From Rhizobacter sp. AJA081-3 (GTDB lineage: Bacteria; Pseudomonadota; Gammaproteobacteria; Burkholderiales; Burkholderiaceae_C): a stretch of 64,000 nt of DNA. The stretch lies in the NCBI RefSeq assembly GCF_017795745.1, contig NZ_CP059067.1:3534001-3598000 (forward strand), in the 5' to 3' direction. The position numbers were made by a program, and so were the translations under genes. How positions within the stretch are numbered: the stretch's first letter is position 1; each line of letters starts with the position of its first letter. The notes below the pieces were generated by a model, which was not told the origin of the DNA, searched no databases, and saw only the letters and a program-made list of their open reading frames with translations. Below, in pieces: positions 35,567 through 50,302 of the stretch.

Positions 35567-37245
35567 TGCTGAGGCGACTGTCTCTGCGTGATTTCGTCAT
35601 CGTCACCGAACTCGAGGTCGAGTTCGACGGCGGCTTCAGCGTGCTCACCGGCGAGACCGGCGCGGGCAAGTCCATCCTGATCGACGCGCTGCAGCTCGCG
35701 CTGGGCAGCCGCGGCGATGTCGGCGTGCTGCGCGAAGGCTCGGCGCGTGCGGAGATCGGCGCCGAGTTCGATGCGCCGCCCAGCCTGGCCGGCTGGCTCG
35801 ACGAGGCCGGGTTCGACGCCGCCGACAGCCTGCTGCTGCGCAGAACGATCGATGCGCAAGGCAAGAGCCGGGCATGGATCAACGGCAGCGCGGCCACGCT
35901 GGCGCAATTGCGCGAGGTGGCCGACCACCTCGTCGACATCCACGGCCAGCACGCCTGGCAGAGCCTGACGCGGACGGCCTCCGTGCGCGGCCTGCTCGAT
36001 GCCTACGGCGGCATCGATGCGCCGCCGCTGGCAGCGAGCTGGCAGCAATGGCGCGCGGCGCAGGAGGCGCTGGCCCATGCACGCGGCGCGCAGGCCGACC
36101 TGGAGCGCGAGCGTGAACGGCTGGCCTGGCAGATCGGCGAGCTCGACAAGCTTGCGCCCGCCGAGGGCGAATGGGACGAGCTCGACGCCGAACACCGCCG
36201 CCTGTCGAACGCACAGGCGCTGATGGATGGCGCACGGGCCGCGCTCGATGCCGTCTCGGAGGCCGACGAAAACGCCGAGCACCTGGCGGGCATCGCCATC
36301 GACCGGCTGCAGCACGTGGCCGAGTTCGACAGCGCGCTGGCCGGCGTGGTCGAGGCACTGCAGGGCGCGCAGGCCCAGCTGCAGGACGCGGCGCACACGC
36401 TGTCGAGCTACCTGAACCGCGACGACCTCGATCCGCAGCGCCTGCAGGCGCTCGATGAGCGCCTGTCGGCCTGGATGAGCCTGGCGCGCCGCTACCGCCG
36501 CCCGCCGGCGGAGCTGCCGGCGCTGCTGGCGCAGTGGCGCGGCGAACTGGCGGCGCTGGACGCCGCCACCGACCTCGAAGGCCTGCAGCGAGCTGCCGAC
36601 ACCGCGCAGGCTGCATTCGACACGCAGGCCGCGAAGGTATCGAAGCAGCGCCGCGCAGCCGCGCCGAAACTTGCCGCCGCGGTGACGCAGGCGATGCAGC
36701 AGCTCGGCATGGCCGGGGGCCGCTTCGACGTGGCGCTGACGTCGCAGGACGCCCCGCAGTCCTTCGGTCTCGAATCGGCTGAATTCCTCGTCGCTGGCCA
36801 CGCCGGCAGCACGCCGCGGCCGATGGCCAAGGTGGCCTCGGGCGGCGAACTCTCGCGCATTGCGCTGGCCATCGCCGTCACCACCAGCCAACTTGGCGAA
36901 GCCGGCACGCTGATCTTCGACGAGGTGGACGCCGGCGTCGGGGGTGCCGTCGCCGAGACGGTGGGCCGGCTGATGAAGCAGCTCGGCCGCGACCGGCAGG
37001 TGCTGGCCGTCACCCACCTGCCCCAGGTGGCGGCCTGCGCCGATCACCACTTCGTGGTCGCCAAGCAGATGCAGGGCGGCCGCGTGCGCAGCGATGTGGG
37101 CGTGGTCACCGGAGAGGCCCGTGTCGGCGAGGTCGCGCGCATGCTCGGCGGCGAGCGGCTGTCGAGCACCAGCCTCGCGCACGCGCAGGAGATGCTGTCG
37201 GTGGGTGCATCGGCCGCGCCGGTGAAGAAAGGCCGCAAGTCATGA
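35566..37245 (+). CDS. recN: DNA repair protein RecN
   Basis: 559-residue SMC-like ATPase for double-strand-break repair. Walker [17 protein letters not shown] is near the N-terminus, a coiled-coil middle spans roughly 160-380, and the C-terminal half has the signature [13 protein letters not shown] and Walker [13 protein letters not shown]. It starts within the nadK stop, and its own stop overlaps the rapZ start as ATGA, consistent with coupled translation. Confidence 0.93.
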   Translation: MLRRLSLRDFVIVTELEVEFDGGFSVLTGETGAGKSILIDALQLALGSRGDVGVLREGSARAEIGAEFDAPPSLAGWLDEAGFDAADSLLLRRTIDAQGKSRAWINGSAATLAQLREVADHLVDIHGQHAWQSLTRTASVRGLLDAYGGIDAPPLAASWQQWRAAQEALAHARGAQADLERERERLAWQIGELDKLAPAEGEWDELDAEHRRLSNAQALMDGARAALDAVSEADENAEHLAGIAIDRLQHVAEFDSALAGVVEALQGAQAQLQDAAHTLSSYLNRDDLDPQRLQALDERLSAWMSLARRYRRPPAELPALLAQWRGELAALDAATDLEGLQRAADTAQAAFDTQAAKVSKQRRAAAPKLAAAVTQAMQQLGMAGGRFDVALTSQDAPQSFGLESAEFLVAGHAGSTPRPMAKVASGGELSRIALAIAVTTSQLGEAGTLIFDEVDAGVGGAVAETVGRLMKQLGRDRQVLAVTHLPQVAACADHHFVVAKQMQGGRVRSDVGVVTGEARVGEVARMLGGERLSSTSLAHAQEMLSVGASAAPVKKGRKS

Positions 37246-38237
37246 ACGTCCCGCGCAATGACAACCTGCAGGAGGTCCTCGCCAACCTGCAGGACTTCAC
37301 CACCGCCGGCGGCGAGGCGGCCGGGCCGGCCAGCGCGCCGCCCGAGGTGGTGCTGGTCACCGGCATCTCGGGCTCGGGCAAGTCGGTGGCACTGCATGCG
37401 CTGGAGGACGCCGGCTTCTTCTGCGTCGACAACCTGCCGCCCGAGCTGCTGCGCGAGTTCCTGCGCCTGGAGCACGAGCGATCGGACCGCCGCGTCGCGA
37501 TCGCCGTCGACGTGCGCAGCGCCGGCTCGCTGCCTCACCTGCTGCCGCTGCTCGAACAGTTGCGCACCGAAGGCGTGGCGATCACCTCGGTGTTCCTCGA
37601 CGCCACCACCGACGCGCTGGTTCGGCGCTTCTCCGAGACGCGCCGCCCCCACCCGCTGTCCGACGCCAACCCGCGCCCCGGCCCGGCGCGGCGCCGCGAA
37701 GACAGCACGGTCGACGGCCGCCGAGCGCTGGTCGACGCCATCGAGCTCGAACGCGAGTTGCTCGGCGCGCTGCGCGAAGTGTCCACCGTGATCGACACCA
37801 GCCAATTGCGGCCGGCGCAGCTGCGCGCCTGGATGCGCGGCCTCGTGCGTGCCGAAGGGCACCGGCTCACGCTGGTGTTCGAGAGCTTCGCCTTCAAGCA
37901 TGGCGTGCCGCTGGACGCCGACTACGTGTTCGACGTGCGCGTGCTGCCCAACCCGTACTACATCCGCGAGCTGCGGCCGCAGAACGGGCGCGACGCGCCG
38001 GTGGCCGAGTACCTGCAGGCGCAGCCCGAGGTCACCGAGATGCTGGCGCAGATCGAATCCTTCCTGTCGCGCTGGCTGCCCGCCTTCGAGGCCGACCAGC
38101 GCAGCTACCTCACGGTGGCGATCGGCTGCACCGGCGGGCAGCACCGCTCGGTGTACTTCGCCGAGACACTGGCGCGGCGTTTCGGTGCCCGCTCCGGCAC
38201 GCTGGTGCGACACCGCGAGCTCGACGCGCGTGACTGA
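37242..38237 (+). CDS. rapZ: RapZ family nucleotide-binding protein
   Basis: 331-residue protein. Walker A GISGSGKS is at 41-48, followed by [31 protein letters not shown], and the C-terminal [14 protein letters not shown] motif, the RNA/metabolite-binding domain of RapZ (YvcJ). E. coli RapZ guides decay of the GlmZ sRNA. The P-loop begins about 33 residues later than in E. coli because of a hydrophilic N-terminal extension ([14 protein letters not shown]...). Overlaps recN by 4 bp and the next gene by 8 bp. Confidence 0.93.
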   Translation: MNVPRNDNLQEVLANLQDFTTAGGEAAGPASAPPEVVLVTGISGSGKSVALHALEDAGFFCVDNLPPELLREFLRLEHERSDRRVAIAVDVRSAGSLPHLLPLLEQLRTEGVAITSVFLDATTDALVRRFSETRRPHPLSDANPRPGPARRREDSTVDGRRALVDAIELERELLGALREVSTVIDTSQLRPAQLRAWMRGLVRAEGHRLTLVFESFAFKHGVPLDADYVFDVRVLPNPYYIRELRPQNGRDAPVAEYLQAQPEVTEMLAQIESFLSRWLPAFEADQRSYLTVAIGCTGGQHRSVYFAETLARRFGARSGTLVRHRELDARD

Positions 38238-38832
38238 TCTGCCGCTGTTTCCGCTGCAGACCGTGCTGTTCCCGGGCGGGCTGTTGAGCCTGAAGGTGTT
38301 CGAGGCGCGCTACCTCGACCTGGTGTCGACCTGCCTGCGCGAGCGGCGGCCGTTCGGCGTGGTGGCGCTGCACAAGGGCAACGAGGTGCGGCGCAGCGAT
38401 GAATCGATCGTGTTCGAGGACATCGGCGTGACAGCCGAGCTGCTCGAGGTCGACAGCGCGCAGCCCGGCATCCTGCATCTGCGTTGCCGCGGCGCGCAGC
38501 GATTCCGCATCGGTGCCACGCGCCAGCAGACCGATGGCCTGTGGATCGGCAGCGTGCAGATGCTGCCCGACGACACGACCGCCGCGCCCGGCGAGGCCTT
38601 GCACGAGACCGTTCGCGGCCTGGCCAACGCCATTGCCTCGCTCAAGGGAAAGGGTGTCGAGCCTTTCGAGCAGCCCTATCAGTTCGACAGTGCCGGCTGG
38701 GTGGCCAACCGCTGGTGCGAGATCCTGCCGATCTCGCTGGCTGCCAAGCAGAAGCTGATGGAGTTGCCCGACCCGCGCGTGCGCCTCGAACTCGTCGACG
38801 AATTTTTGCGCGGCCAGGGCGTGGTGAAGTAG
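38230..38832 (+). CDS. Lon substrate-binding (LON-domain) protein
   Basis: 200-residue protein with a single LON N-terminal-type domain ([29 protein letters not shown]) and no ATPase or protease domain. Such standalone proteins are widespread in proteobacteria and bind protein substrates or act as peptidase adaptors; the role here is not known. GTG at 38230 is the likely start ([10 protein letters not shown]) and overlaps rapZ by 8 bp. Convergent with mutY, 7 bp away. Confidence 0.88.
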   Translation: MTDLPLFPLQTVLFPGGLLSLKVFEARYLDLVSTCLRERRPFGVVALHKGNEVRRSDESIVFEDIGVTAELLEVDSAQPGILHLRCRGAQRFRIGATRQQTDGLWIGSVQMLPDDTTAAPGEALHETVRGLANAIASLKGKGVEPFEQPYQFDSAGWVANRWCEILPISLAAKQKLMELPDPRVRLELVDEFLRGQGVVK

Positions 38833-38839
38833 CCCTCGC

Positions 38840-39895
38840 TCAGCGCGGCTGCAGCAGCAGCTTGCGCAAGGGGGCCGGCAGGCCGGCGCCCAGCGCTTCA
38901 TCGAGCGTGAACCAGCGGCCACTCGGCCAGGGCGAGACGATCTGTGCGGCCCGCTTCGCCGCGGTGTGCGCCGGCAGCGTCCAGCGGCGCGGATGCAGCG
39001 TCCAGTCCAGGTGGGTGAGCACATGGGTGAAGCTCGGCAGCGCCTCGCCCTCGCCGGGCCAGCCGGCCGAGGCTTCGCCCAGCGCGTCCGCCGTGTCGAA
39101 CTCGGGCAGGCTCCACAGCCCGGCCCAGACGCCGCTGTCCGGCCGCTGCACGAGCCAGAGGCGCTCGCCCCAGTGCAGCCACAGCCACAGGTGCTCGCGC
39201 TTGCTGCGCTTGAGCTTGCGCGTCTTCACCGGATAGCGTTCAGGCCGGCCTTCACGCGCGGCCGTACAGCCTTCGCTCACCGGGCACAACAGGCATTGCG
39301 GTGAGCGCGCCAGGCACAGCGTCGCGCCGAGATCCATCAGCCCTTGCGTGTAGGCTTCGATGCCCGAATCGGGCAGCAGCGCCGTGGCGCGCTCCCACAA
39401 CGCGCGCTCCTGTGCGGCGACGGCGAGGTCGCCGTCGAAACCCAGCACGCGCGTGAGCACGCGCTTCACGTTGCCGTCGAGGATCGCCACGCGTTCGCCG
39501 AAGCAGAAGGCGGCAATCGCCGCGGCAGTCGAGCGGCCGATGCCGGGCAAAGTGGCGAGGGTTTCGCTGCGGGCCGGAAAGCGCCCGCCATGCTCGGCCA
39601 CCACCGCCTGCGCACAGCGGTGCAGGTTGCGGGCGCGGCTGTAGTAGCCCAGGCCGCTCCACAGTGCCAGCACCTCGTCCTGTGCGGCAGCAGCCAGCGA
39701 TTGCACGTCCGGGAAGCGCTGCAGGAAACGCTCGTAGTAGACCAACACCGTGGCCACCTGCGTCTGCTGCAGCATGATCTCGGAGAGCCAGACCCGATAC
39801 GGGTCGCGCGTGCCCTGCCAGGGCAGCGCATGCCGGCCATGACTACGCTGCCAGGCGATCACCTGCCGCGCGAATGCGCCGGGCAGCTCGGGCAC
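38840..39895 (-). CDS. mutY: A/G-specific adenine glycosylase MutY
   Basis: 351-residue base-excision repair glycosylase that removes adenine opposite 8-oxoguanine. EIMLQQTQV carries the catalytic Glu, LPGIGRSTAAAIAAF is the helix-hairpin-helix, and ILDGNVKRVL carries the catalytic Asp. CLARSPQCLLCPVSEGC supplies the C-x6-C-x2-C-x5-C Fe4S4 ligands. The C-terminal NUDIX-like domain (residues 230-345) recognises 8-oxoG. The start is GTG 39895, 7 bp after the dynamin-like gene stop on the same strand. Confidence 0.93.
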   Translation of the reverse strand: MPELPGAFARQVIAWQRSHGRHALPWQGTRDPYRVWLSEIMLQQTQVATVLVYYERFLQRFPDVQSLAAAAQDEVLALWSGLGYYSRARNLHRCAQAVVAEHGGRFPARSETLATLPGIGRSTAAAIAAFCFGERVAILDGNVKRVLTRVLGFDGDLAVAAQERALWERATALLPDSGIEAYTQGLMDLGATLCLARSPQCLLCPVSEGCTAAREGRPERYPVKTRKLKRSKREHLWLWLHWGERLWLVQRPDSGVWAGLWSLPEFDTADALGEASAGWPGEGEALPSFTHVLTHLDWTLHPRRWTLPAHTAAKRAAQIVSPWPSGRWFTLDEALGAGLPAPLRKLLLQPR

Positions 39896-39902
39896 CGACG
39901 TG

Positions 39903-41909
39903 TCAGGCCTTGACCAGGCGCAGCTGCGGAGGCGCGGGCTCGTCGTCCAGCGGCAGGTCGATGGTGATCATCGTCGCCATCTCGCCGCGCGTGCCGGTGC
40001 GCGCCTGCTGGCGCAGCACGTCCAGCAGTTCGCCGCAGCGCCCCTCGAAGCCCTGCAGGCGTTGATCCTGAGCGTCGAGCTCGCCCAAGCGTGTCTCGAG
40101 CTCGCTCGCGGCGGCCTGGATGCGTTCGAGCGACTCGCGCCGCCGCCGGAAGCCGCGGCGGCGTTCGCGCAGTTGGGCGTCGACCTGCGCGGAGGCCGAC
40201 TTGTTCCACATCTCCATCTCGGCACTGGCGCTCTCGAAGACCACGCGCAGCTTGGACATCAGCATGCGCCGGAACTGCTCCATGAACTTCGGCTGCGACA
40301 GGCGCAGCGCCTGCGTCAGGCCGAGGTACTGGACGTAGCTCTTCTCGATGAGGTCGAGCTCGCCGGCAAAGCGGTCGAGGTCGGGTCCGGGGTTGAGCAC
40401 CAGTCCGAAGCCGAACTCGGCGTTCAGCTTGGCGAACGAGGCCTCGAGCATCTGCCGGATCTCGACCGAATTCTTCTGCGCCGCACTCAACAGGCCACGC
40501 AGGCGCTGGCACAGCGCGATGAATGCCTTCTTGGCGCCCAGGTTCAGCAGCGAGGCGTTCATCGCCTCCTGCATCTGCGCGACTTCTTCGCGCAGCCGGT
40601 CGGACGAGAGGCCGACCATCGCGTCCTTCATCATGCGGCTGTGCACGGCGCGCATGGCCTGCAGCTTGGTGGTGCAGGACTCGAACTCGCTCGTCTCGGC
40701 ATCCACGCGCTGCAGCATCAGTTGCAGCTTGGCGCCGCTCTTGCCGCGCAGTCCGCGCAGTTCGAGCGTCTGCTCGGCGAGCTGGCGGCGGCTGTCGTTC
40801 AGCCGACGGGCGACATGCGATTCGATCTGCTGGGCCGACTCGAGCACCACGCGCTCGAGCAGCGCACGCCGCTGCGGCATCAGCTGCTCGCCCAGGGCCG
40901 CTTCCAGCGCCGGCAGGCGGCTTTGCGCCAACGCGGCAGCGTCGCCATCGACGCGGGCGGCCAGCGCCTGGCGCGCCGACAGCGGGTAGACACGCTCGGC
41001 CGGCACGGCCAGCGTGCGCGCCGTATCGCTGCGCTGGCGCTCGATCAGTTCACGCACCTGCTCGGCCGTGGCCAGCGGGTCGACCATCGCATCGATCTTG
41101 TTGAGCACCACGAAACGGGACTGCGAGTCGCCGCTGAGGTGGTCGCGCCAGATCGCCAGATCGGACTTCGACACGCCGATGTCGGCGCCGAGGATGAAGA
41201 CGGTGGCGTGCGCGCTGGGCAGCAGGCTCAGCGTCAGCTCGGGCTCGGCGCCGATGGCGTTCAGGCCCGGGGTGTCGAGCACCACCAAGCCCTGCTTGAG
41301 CAGCGGGTGCGGGTAGTTGATCAGCGCATGGCGCCAGGCCGGCACCTCGACGCGGCCCATGTCGTCCAGCGGCGGGTTGTCGTCGAGCTCTTCGTCGCTC
41401 CAGAAGCCCAGCGCGCGCGCATCGTCCTTCGACACGAAGGAGGTGCGCATCACCTCGCGCAGCGATTCGGCCAGCCGCTCCGGGTTGCCGACGTCGAGCT
41501 TGACCACGTTCCAGGCGCGCGGCTGGGTGCGCAGTTCGGCCAGCGACTGCCCGTTCAGGCGCGTCTCGATCGGCAGCAGCGACAGCGCCGGTGCCTCGTC
41601 GGCATCCCAGGCCAGTTCGACCGGGCACATGGTGGTGCGCCCCGGCGTGGCCGGCAGCACGCGGCGGCCGGCGTCGGCAAAGAAGATCGCGTTGATCAGT
41701 TCGGACTTGCCGCGCGAGAACTCGGCGACGAAGGCCACCACCAGCTTCTCCTGGCCGAGCCGCTCGCGCAGCCCCGTCAGATGCGACTGGAGAGCCGGGT
41801 CGGAGAGTTCGTGGTCGGAGAGAAAGCGCGACACCTCGTCCAGCCGCGTGACGAGCGAACGCCTCCAGCCGCTGAGTGCGTCGAGGCTGCTGGCGAACGA
41901 GTGCGACAT
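39903..41909 (-). CDS. Dynamin-like GTPase
   Basis: 668-residue large GTPase. The G1 loop is [17 protein letters not shown], with Ala where the usual first Gly lies; the G2 Thr region is [16 protein letters not shown]3 is DTPGLN and G4 is NKID. Long helical regions (about 330-640) form the stalk-like part. Bacterial dynamin-like proteins bind and remodel membranes; some protect against phage or antibiotics. It ends 7 bp before mutY and is probably cotranscribed with it. Start ATG 41909 is preferred over ATG 41948. Confidence 0.8.
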   Translation of the reverse strand: MSHSFASSLDALSGWRRSLVTRLDEVSRFLSDHELSDPALQSHLTGLRERLGQEKLVVAFVAEFSRGKSELINAIFFADAGRRVLPATPGRTTMCPVELAWDADEAPALSLLPIETRLNGQSLAELRTQPRAWNVVKLDVGNPERLAESLREVMRTSFVSKDDARALGFWSDEELDDNPPLDDMGRVEVPAWRHALINYPHPLLKQGLVVLDTPGLNAIGAEPELTLSLLPSAHATVFILGADIGVSKSDLAIWRDHLSGDSQSRFVVLNKIDAMVDPLATAEQVRELIERQRSDTARTLAVPAERVYPLSARQALAARVDGDAAALAQSRLPALEAALGEQLMPQRRALLERVVLESAQQIESHVARRLNDSRRQLAEQTLELRGLRGKSGAKLQLMLQRVDAETSEFESCTTKLQAMRAVHSRMMKDAMVGLSSDRLREEVAQMQEAMNASLLNLGAKKAFIALCQRLRGLLSAAQKNSVEIRQMLEASFAKLNAEFGFGLVLNPGPDLDRFAGELDLIEKSYVQYLGLTQALRLSQPKFMEQFRRMLMSKLRVVFESASAEMEMWNKSASAQVDAQLRERRRGFRRRRESLERIQAAASELETRLGELDAQDQRLQGFEGRCGELLDVLRQQARTGTRGEMATMITIDLPLDDEPAPPQLRLVKA

Positions 41910-42059
41910 GGGTCGGTGTGCGCTGGGTGGGTGCTTGATCCGGGGCATGGTAGCCCAAGGCCTGCCGGATCGCCCGGCCGCGCCCCCACCCCGAAACAAC
42001 TGCTCACCAGCCGGCACCCCGCGTTGCCGGATTGGTCACGCCACGGCGGCCGCAGCCGC

Positions 42060-43526
<1,467 letters not shown>

Positions 43527-43562
43527 GATCTTCTGTGCTCTCGGTGTGCGTGCAGGCGGGGC

Positions 43563-48314
<4,752 letters not shown>

Positions 48315-48346
48315 GGCGCTCTCCGTGCGTGACTGAATCGGCGAGC

Positions 48347-48375
48347 AGGATACTGCAGTGCAGCATGGGAGACAA
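48347..48375 (-). promoter_or_regulatory. Predicted sigma-70 promoter of gltB
   Basis: On the minus strand TTGTCT and TATCCT are separated by exactly 17 bases, close to the consensus -35/-10 pair. The -10 box lies 32 bp upstream of the gltB start, so the leader would be about 25 nt. A repeat motif associated with the neighbouring transposase-like gene begins only 12 bp further upstream. Confidence 0.55.
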
Positions 48376-48386
48376 TCAGAACAAAA

Positions 48387-48440
48387 GGAGTCTGACCCCA
48401 ATTTTATCGGGCTACGCGCTGAGCTCAGAAATAATTGGGG
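48387..48440. repeat. Inverted-repeat motif next to transposase-like gene
   Basis: GGAGTCTGACCCCAATTTT (48387-48405) and AATAATTGGGGACATGATT (48429-48447) form an imperfect inverted pair centred on CCCCAATT/AATTGGGG, 28 bases between arms. Motifs of this type are commonly seen beside REP-associated tyrosine transposases in proteobacteria. It lies between gltB and the 3' end of the transposase-like gene. Confidence 0.6.
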
Positions 48441-48460
48441 ACATGATTACGCCCGCCCGC

Positions 48461-49150
48461 TCAGATCGATTTGCGGGGGCGCCCTGCAGTCAACGGGCGA
48501 ACGCGCCGCGAGGTGGTCGCAGCGATCTCGGCGAGAAACGCTTCCGTCCCAAGGGCCCAGCCCTTTCGAACCGCATCGTCAAAGCGGCGGCGCTCCTCGG
48601 GTTGGATGGGCTGCATTGCAAGCAATCCATATGCCGCGTGTCGCTCGAAGGGTGTGTTGCCCAGCGCCCAGAACAGAGCGTGATCGGACACCAGCGGGTC
48701 TACAACCAGACCGAGATGATGGGCGACGCTGGAAATGCGCTCGCCATCAGCAGCACCTCCGTCCCCAGCCACGGCTGCATCGGACTCGACATGGCGCATC
48801 GCCGCGATGAAGCAGGTGCCTGGCTGCAGCACCGTGGCCCGGAAACGACCGGACCAGAGCGTGCCGCTGCGTTCGTGGCGGCGGTTGAACTCCGCGGTGT
48901 AGCGCCGACCGACGCGCTGCATCATCCGGCTCAGGGCTCCTGCATCGCGCGGAGTGGCAAGCAGCAGGACTCGTGCCGTGTCCAGCAGATAGGCGTGAAG
49001 GGCCACGCCACTGGCAGTCGCGGCCTCCCGAAGACTCTCGCGATAAGCCCTGCGGTCCGCTGAATCAAGAAAGAGGGCCTGCCCGTTGTGGCCACCTTGT
49101 TCGACCAGGTGCGGCACACCGGCAACGCTGAGCCGAGGCAGCCGCGCCAT
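48461..49150 (-). CDS. Degenerate REP-associated tyrosine transposase
   Basis: 229-residue protein of the IS200/Y1-like (RAYT) family: MARLPRLSVAGVPHLVEQGG, ADRRAYRESLREAA, GVALHAYLL and TLWSGRFRAT fit the fold. The family's HUH metal site (usually NHVHLL after the HAYVL strand) is replaced by DTARVLLLA, so both histidines are missing and nicking activity is doubtful. The frame is intact and the codon use normal, so it may have been kept for another function or be decaying. It lies downstream of pilY1. Confidence 0.7.
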   Translation of the reverse strand: MARLPRLSVAGVPHLVEQGGHNGQALFLDSADRRAYRESLREAATASGVALHAYLLDTARVLLLATPRDAGALSRMMQRVGRRYTAEFNRRHERSGTLWSGRFRATVLQPGTCFIAAMRHVESDAAVAGDGGAADGERISSVAHHLGLVVDPLVSDHALFWALGNTPFERHAAYGLLAMQPIQPEERRRFDDAVRKGWALGTEAFLAEIAATTSRRVRPLTAGRPRKSI

Positions 49151-49177
49151 GGAGAGTCTGGTTGCTGGCCGGGATCC

Positions 49178-49214
49178 GATCGGGCTCCGTCAGCACGGCT
49201 GACGGAGCCCGATC
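49178..49214 (-). terminator. Perfect 17-bp hairpin after pilY1
   Basis: GATCGGGCTCCGTCAGC and its exact complement flank a 3-base loop (ACG). It lies 8 bp after the pilY1 stop and 28 bp before the transposase-like gene. It is a strong candidate terminator for the pilus operon, although no T run follows on the minus strand; it could instead be a REP-like palindrome of the adjacent RAYT family. Confidence 0.6.
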
Positions 49215-49221
49215 CGGGGAA

Positions 49222-50301
49222 TCAGTTGCCGATGCCCAGTTCGCGCCAGTTGAGCCTGCGAAGACCCAGCGCTGAACCGAACTCGCCCCGAATCTGACGA
49301 ACTGAACCCGTGTCCGTTCCGGCGATCAGTCGCACCTTGCCGTTGACACTGAGGAATCGCAGGTCGGTGACGACACCAGAGCCGGGAGATGTGTACGGCA
49401 GCACCGTCCCGTTGATGTCGCTGAGGCGGGAGACGCCGCTCGCGAAGTCCGCCGCGTAAGTCCGGCTTTCTCCAGAAGGCGTACACGGATCATCCACGCT
49501 CGGAAGCGTCGGCGCAAAAGCCACCGTCGAGCCGAATGGAGCAGGATCGTTCACGAGACGCCAGGCCACGTTGTTCGGGCCGAACCCGAGATCCTTGTAC
49601 CAACCCATCGGCGCCGTGGCCGTCGGATTGATGGTGGCCAGCATGGTGTCGTTGCGCACCAGTTGCGAGCGCTGGATCGGGAAGGTGATGCCGGTGGGCA
49701 GATCGGCCGCCCGGTTGAAACGCCCGCCATCTCCGTCCTTGATCGCGTAGAAGCTCTGCTCGAGCGTAGAGTTTCGATCGGTGGCGTCGAGCAGGCGGCC
49801 AGTGCCCACCATGACGTAGCGACCCTTCGTCTTGGGGTGCCATTCGATGACCGGACGCGAGGTGACCGGCTGCGCATTTCCGAGACCGTCAGTCAGTTGC
49901 GCCAGCTTGACCGGAGCCGGATAGGCACCCGAGGTCGCGGTGATGTCGAATCGCCAAAGGTTGCCGTCCAGATCGCCGCCATACACCGCGTCGGCATATC
50001 CGTCCTTGTAGTTCAACACGTACGCATTGATGTGCGCCAGGCCCGGAGCGGTCGGCGTCGCGCCGGTGCCGGTTGCGACAGGCGGCTCGAGCAGTGCGCC
50101 AGTGCGCGGATTCACGAAGAACAGGTAGCCATGACCATCGGCGTTGTTGTAGCCGGACGGCAGGATGACAGTCCAACCGTACTTCCGCGTCTTGACGACG
50201 ACAGGCTCGCCGAACGTGAAGCCCATTTCCGGCGCAGTGAATTCCCACAGCACGCTCGAAGCCACGGCCGCCTCGCTGGTCATGGCTGCGGGATCTGTCA
50301 C
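49222..50301 (-). CDS. pilY1: PilY1, C-terminal part after frameshift
   Basis: Encodes the rest of the PilY1 beta-propeller in the frame that follows the G-tract. Just after the tract the frame reads GRSYYALDVTDPAAM, then FGEPVVVKTRKYGWTVILPS and a calcium-loop-like DGYADAVYGGDLDGNLWRFD, ending RRLNWRELGIGN. The first usable start here is a GTG at 50301, but this segment is the continuation of the gene upstream and probably has no start of its own. If the tract had 7 G instead of 8, the two parts would form one 1278-residue PilY1. Confidence 0.75.
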   Translation of the reverse strand: MTDPAAMTSEAAVASSVLWEFTAPEMGFTFGEPVVVKTRKYGWTVILPSGYNNADGHGYLFFVNPRTGALLEPPVATGTGATPTAPGLAHINAYVLNYKDGYADAVYGGDLDGNLWRFDITATSGAYPAPVKLAQLTDGLGNAQPVTSRPVIEWHPKTKGRYVMVGTGRLLDATDRNSTLEQSFYAIKDGDGGRFNRAADLPTGITFPIQRSQLVRNDTMLATINPTATAPMGWYKDLGFGPNNVAWRLVNDPAPFGSTVAFAPTLPSVDDPCTPSGESRTYAADFASGVSRLSDINGTVLPYTSPGSGVVTDLRFLSVNGKVRLIAGTDTGSVRQIRGEFGSALGLRRLNWRELGIGN

Positions 50302-50302
50302 G

